DNA of 64,000 nt, taken from NCBI GenBank assembly GCA_000727475.1, contig KL647320.1:496001-560000 (forward strand). The letters run 5' to 3'. A model generated the notes under the pieces. The model searched no databases and had not been told where the DNA came from. It saw only the letters and a list, made by a program, of their open reading frames with translations. The DNA is from Sarcocystis neurona (lineage: Eukaryota; Apicomplexa; Conoidasida; Eucoccidiorida; Sarcocystidae). The position numbers and the translations under genes are program-made. Below are positions 60,501 to 64,000 of the stretch, piece by piece; the first letter of the stretch is position 1; each line of letters starts with the position of its first letter.

Positions 60501-63500
60501 AAACACATACACATATACGTATATGCCTCTCTCTCTGTCTCTATGTCCACCTCTCTCTATCTCAGTGTCTCCCTCTGTCCACATATATGCATACACACAT
60601 ATGCAGACATATATATATACATATACATATATGTATATCTGTAATTATATGTTTCTGCACTTGTCTCCAACGTTATCAAACACCAGAGAATAGAAGAAAT
60701 CTTGTATATCTCTTGTGCTCGTGCATGCATGGGTGTGTGTGTGTACTTCTCCCTTTGCGGCCACAAAAATGTCTGTTACATAGGTGGGATGGACCCAGTG
60801 CACTTTGCCTCCCATGTTTTTCTCATTTGAAATATCGGAGCATCCTTCTCCGCAGAAGCTGCGTCCTGTCCGTGAACACTCGGCAGAAGATGGGCGCACA
60901 GGCGTGAAGCAGAGAAAAGTACACTCCTAAGACTGCAGTGCTGTCAGTCTACGTGCCGACGAGCGCTCGACGCAGGTGGTTTGCTGCTGCTGCTGCTTTG
61001 AAAAGAAAAGGGGAAAGCCCGGGTCCTTGAAGGCATGCACACACACGGGCTGACACGTATTTGCACGCATATATACGAATATTCATACTCATCTGTAGAT
61101 AGACAGTTGTATCTGTAATCGCTTGTGTTACACGGAACTCGCTTGAGCCAGAGAGACGCCTGCGCCGCGCAGTGTGTTGGCGATTGCCTCATGCATGTGT
61201 ACATCGCGCATGTGAGGAGTCGACGAGCCACAACGTTTAGACAAGATTTTCTCTCTTTCTTGAATTTTTGAAAAGAAGGAAGCCGTTTACTTTGCGTGTG
61301 TATGTGTATGTGTCTCTCAACCGCCGCATGCGCAGCCGTATTTCTTCCCTACTCTTCAGACATATATTCACGTATACCGTACACGGTAGACTCACACGTT
61401 CATACTCGGGAAGCAGCGCAAGACTCACTTATTCACTCAGTGTAAAAAAGTAGCTCCTGAACCGCTCATACACAAACATGTATACATATCACGTGGACAG
61501 CTAAATAAGTATCTGCTGGCGCGCGTGATCCCGCTATAATGCGTATACCCGTCCGCACACCGTACGCATAAGCATATATATGTATATATATATGTATATG
61601 TGTATGTGTATACAGTATAAGCATATATATATATGTGTATATGTGTATACAGATACTATATTTAAGAAGACGTCACTACAGAGGAATTTCACATATATAT
61701 ATGTATATATAAACTGCCCGAACGTTTTGATTACTAGCTGCAGACGCACATTATGCCTCTCCTATACGACCACGCACCTATACACGTGTATCTATACACA
61801 TTTGAGCTATAAAGATGCGCAGATTTGCAGTTTTTGAGTTTTCGTCTCTGTCCTAAAACGTGTGTGTATATCTCTACTATTCACATACATCCACCTATGT
61901 ACGTATTCGCGCCTACACACATGTGTGTGTATCTCTGTGTGTGTGAACCGCTGGTGTGTTTCCTCGTGGTAGCACGAGGTGCAAAAAGTCTTGTGGCTGT
62001 CCCCCACGTGTGGAGAATCGCCAAACTCTTATTTCCTGGTCGCGTAGGCAACTGCGGAAGGATCGAATATCTGTCAAATCTTCTCTTCTGGGTGTTTGTG
62101 TGCGCGACTGTCGTCGAGAGGAGGTTCGCTGGGGTGTACGTACACCGGAGGAAGACGCGTCGACACACCTGTGTGGCTGTGGCTGTCTTCTCTCGTCCCA
62201 GGGCAACGCCGTGCCCGCACCACCCGGGCGCCGTTCTTGCCTTCGTCTGTCTGAAGTGCAACTACGTGGAAATATGCAGCGAGTGCGTTTCTTCGCCAGC
62301 GCACCACGGACACCAGATCGTCAGCACGAGCGAGGCGGTTGCCGTCGTTCGCAGCGCCGTAGGTTCTCCGAAAAAAGTCAGAGAGAAGCCGTTGCTGGCG
62401 GCAGCAGCTCTGCTGCGCCCCTGCGCCTGCCTGGCGAGCAACTCGCTTCTCTGTGTTGGCCGGCAGTGTCTCTGTACGTGGCTCCGTAAACGTGTGTCTG
62501 CGTCTTTGTATGGCAGTGTCTCCTCAATTGTTGTGAATACGTACATGTGGGAGTATCCCTCTCTATGCAGACCTCCAGCAGATGTGAAGACAGCATACCC
62601 GAGGAACTCCTTGTCTGTTGGTGTGTCTACAAATGTAGCTGCGTATATATGTACATATGTGAACTCGCACTACCTATATGATTTGTCCACACCTGTCTAT
62701 CCATATATAATATATATATATGGTCTTATACCTCGAGGAAAACGACGCTTTGCACATGTGTTTGTAGAGGAATCTTCCTCTTCGATGAAGGGGATCTGTA
62801 CCTTATCAACTGTGAAACGGGGTGGCAATAATGAGTTCTTGCTGTCTCCCCGTAGTCTCTATGAAGGAAGGACAGGTCTCTCGAGTGTCGTCCATCACAC
62901 ACGTGTATATGGTAGGGAGACACACGTGAATTTCTCCTCTTTTCGTATTCTCTGCAAATGAAGGAACACGTCTCCAGAATATCAGCGACCACATTCATAT
63001 ATATATGTACGATTGTATTACACATGGATTTCTGCTGTGTTTCTATCTCTGTGTCTCTGCCTCTCTGAATGAACTATATTGCATATTATTTATAATTATC
63101 TAGTGCTGCGATGGATTTTTGCTGTCTCTCTCTGTCTGTCTCAGTCTCTCCGTACGGATCATACGATAGTATTTTACGTGGATTTTTGCTGTCTCTATCT
63201 CTGTGTCCGTCTCTCCGTATGAATTATACGTTAGGATTACGCATGGCTTTTGCTGTCTCTCTTACTGTGTCTCACTGTGTCTCCGAACAAACTATGAGTG
63301 CTGCGCATGAATTTTTGCCGTCTCTTTCTCCGTGTCTGTCCCTCCGTATGAATTACGCGTTAGTATTCCACATACGTTTTTGCCGTCTCTCTATTTCTCT
63401 GTCTTCCTCGGTTTGTCCTTATGGCTTGACGAACGCGCCTACACACTGTAACGTATCACATACTTTCTCTCTGTCTAGGTGCAAGTGTTTCTGGCCGTGC

Positions 63501-63624
63501 CGTCTCTCCATCGAAGGGTGGGGTCCGCATAGAAGTATCCGTTCAAATGCGCAGATATTTGTACCGCCCGAGCCTCGCCTACACACAAGTACGTCTTTCT
63601 TCTGCCGAGCCGAATCGGATGTGA
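57548..63624 (+). CDS. Tandem B-box zinc-binding protein (four-exon model)
   Basis: B-box domains bind two zinc ions and usually mediate protein-protein contacts. The first B-box is in 60070-60355: CMCCWAADGTLFCSSC, LYLCGACAVKTH and a later His (C-x2-C-x8-C-x2-C-x4-C-x2-C-x4-H-x7-H). The second is in 62202-62485: CPHHPGAVLAFVCLKC, EICSECVSSPAHHGH. The two exons join in phase through a GTGCGT donor and CGTCCCAG acceptor. A proline-rich first exon, 57548-57875 (MPPLFTESPKLPAMKAP, GTGAGA donor), fits in phase. A last exon, 63479-63624 (GGVRIEVSVQMRRYLYRP), also fits in phase from the GTAAAC donor at 62486. The model totals about 347 residues. No RING or coiled-coil domain was seen, so a full TRIM protein is not indicated. 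The B-box exons are solid; the first and last exons are inferred. Confidence 0.65.
57876..60069 (+). other. B-box gene intron 1 with CTG-rich 3' part
   Basis: The 5' half is mixed sequence. From about 59300 to 60030 the plus strand is dense in CTG/GCTGCTG triplets, ending in a GTGTGTG run and GCTTGTCAG, the proposed acceptor. Frames encoding Leu, Ala or Cys strings (plus) or Gln, Ser or Arg strings (minus) here are repeat products. Confidence 0.5.
60356..62201 (+). other. B-box gene intron 2
   Basis: AT/ATAC microsatellites at about 60500-60640 and 61560-61720 with mixed DNA between. No further B-box or other domain motif was recognised. A GGTGT-N4-ACACC element at 62133-62146 lies 56 bases before the acceptor. 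Confidence 0.5.
63040..63430. repeat. Minisatellite of about 66-bp units
   Basis: About six units read GGATTTTTGCTGTCTCTCTC, TGTGTCTGTCTCTCCGTATG, AATTATACG and TTAGTATTACGCAT with substitutions, directly upstream of the proposed last exon of the B-box gene. One plus-strand frame stays open through them. Confidence 0.75.
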
Positions 63625-64000
63625 GAATTTCTGCGGAAGCGCTGTTCCAGTGAATACGACGGAAAGTTCGTATGTTTATAAACGAAGAAGGGGCTAACAC
63701 AGAGACAACAGGAGCTGGCTAGCACAGCGAAAAGGGACTCGCCCACACAGAAACAACAGGGACTGGAGCACGAATAATAAAGAGAAAAACGCGCGCGCAG
63801 ATGCTACATGCTGCTGTATACTTCCCTTTCTACTTCTGTTTATTGACCGGCGTGAGTACGCGTCAAAACTCGAGCAACCGGGATGTATGTGTGGGTCAGT
63901 CCACATGGCGAGAGACTGCGCCTGTACATTTGTCTGGAGACATAGATGTGTATCTGTATATTTGTATGTGTCTCCATATACGTGGGTATTATACACATAC
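63625..64000. other. Right edge, no gene seen
   Basis: The 375 bases after the proposed B-box stop codon contain only short open frames and a microsatellite-like end. A minus-strand frame across 63419-63700 opposes the last B-box exon and has no recognised content. Confidence 0.45.

Overview
This is eukaryotic nuclear DNA, most likely from a coccidian apicomplexan close to Eimeria. Spliced genes sit in long introns. Coding exons are loaded with CAG/GCA triplet runs encoding Gln, Ala and Ser tracts. There are many AT-dinucleotide and TATG/CATA microsatellites. Genus is inferred from style, not from a marker gene. No rRNA, tRNA, CRISPR array or bacterial-type operon was seen. Most long open frames are shadows of triplet repeats or microsatellites; real genes were found by reading conserved motifs and joining exons whose splice phases agree.

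Layout. (1) 1-7311, minus strand: the 5' half of a CDC45 replication-factor gene in three visible exons, running off the left edge. (2) 7.3-17.2 kb: CTG/CAG arrays, a 456-base assembly gap inside a 24-bp tandem repeat, and purine/pyrimidine minisatellites, with no confidently recognised gene. (3) 17246-20336, plus strand: a DNAJC17-like J-domain plus RRM protein in three exons. (4) 23818-29397, minus strand: a type II thioesterase (alpha/beta hydrolase) gene in five or six exons, with a decayed partial copy of its last exon just downstream. This lies in a quieter 22-32.7 kb segment almost free of microsatellites. (5) 36.1-51.6 kb, minus strand: a 15-kb gene for the very-long-chain 3-oxoacyl-CoA reductase of fatty-acid elongation, seven well-supported exons plus a tentative last one. 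Its introns hold most of the minisatellites. (6) 55347-56740, plus strand: a tentative five-exon membrane protein of unknown function. (7) 57548-63624, plus strand: a protein with two B-box-type zinc-binding domains.

The genes do not form a pathway cluster. Two act in lipid metabolism (thioesterase and ketoacyl-CoA reductase), one in replication (CDC45) and one in splicing (DNAJC17 family). Two window-wide patterns stand out. A 14-bp inverted repeat of form GGTGT-N4-ACACC, with near matches, recurs at least thirteen times. Sense-strand CTG repeats lie directly upstream of several 3' splice sites, whereas the exons carry CAG/GCA runs.
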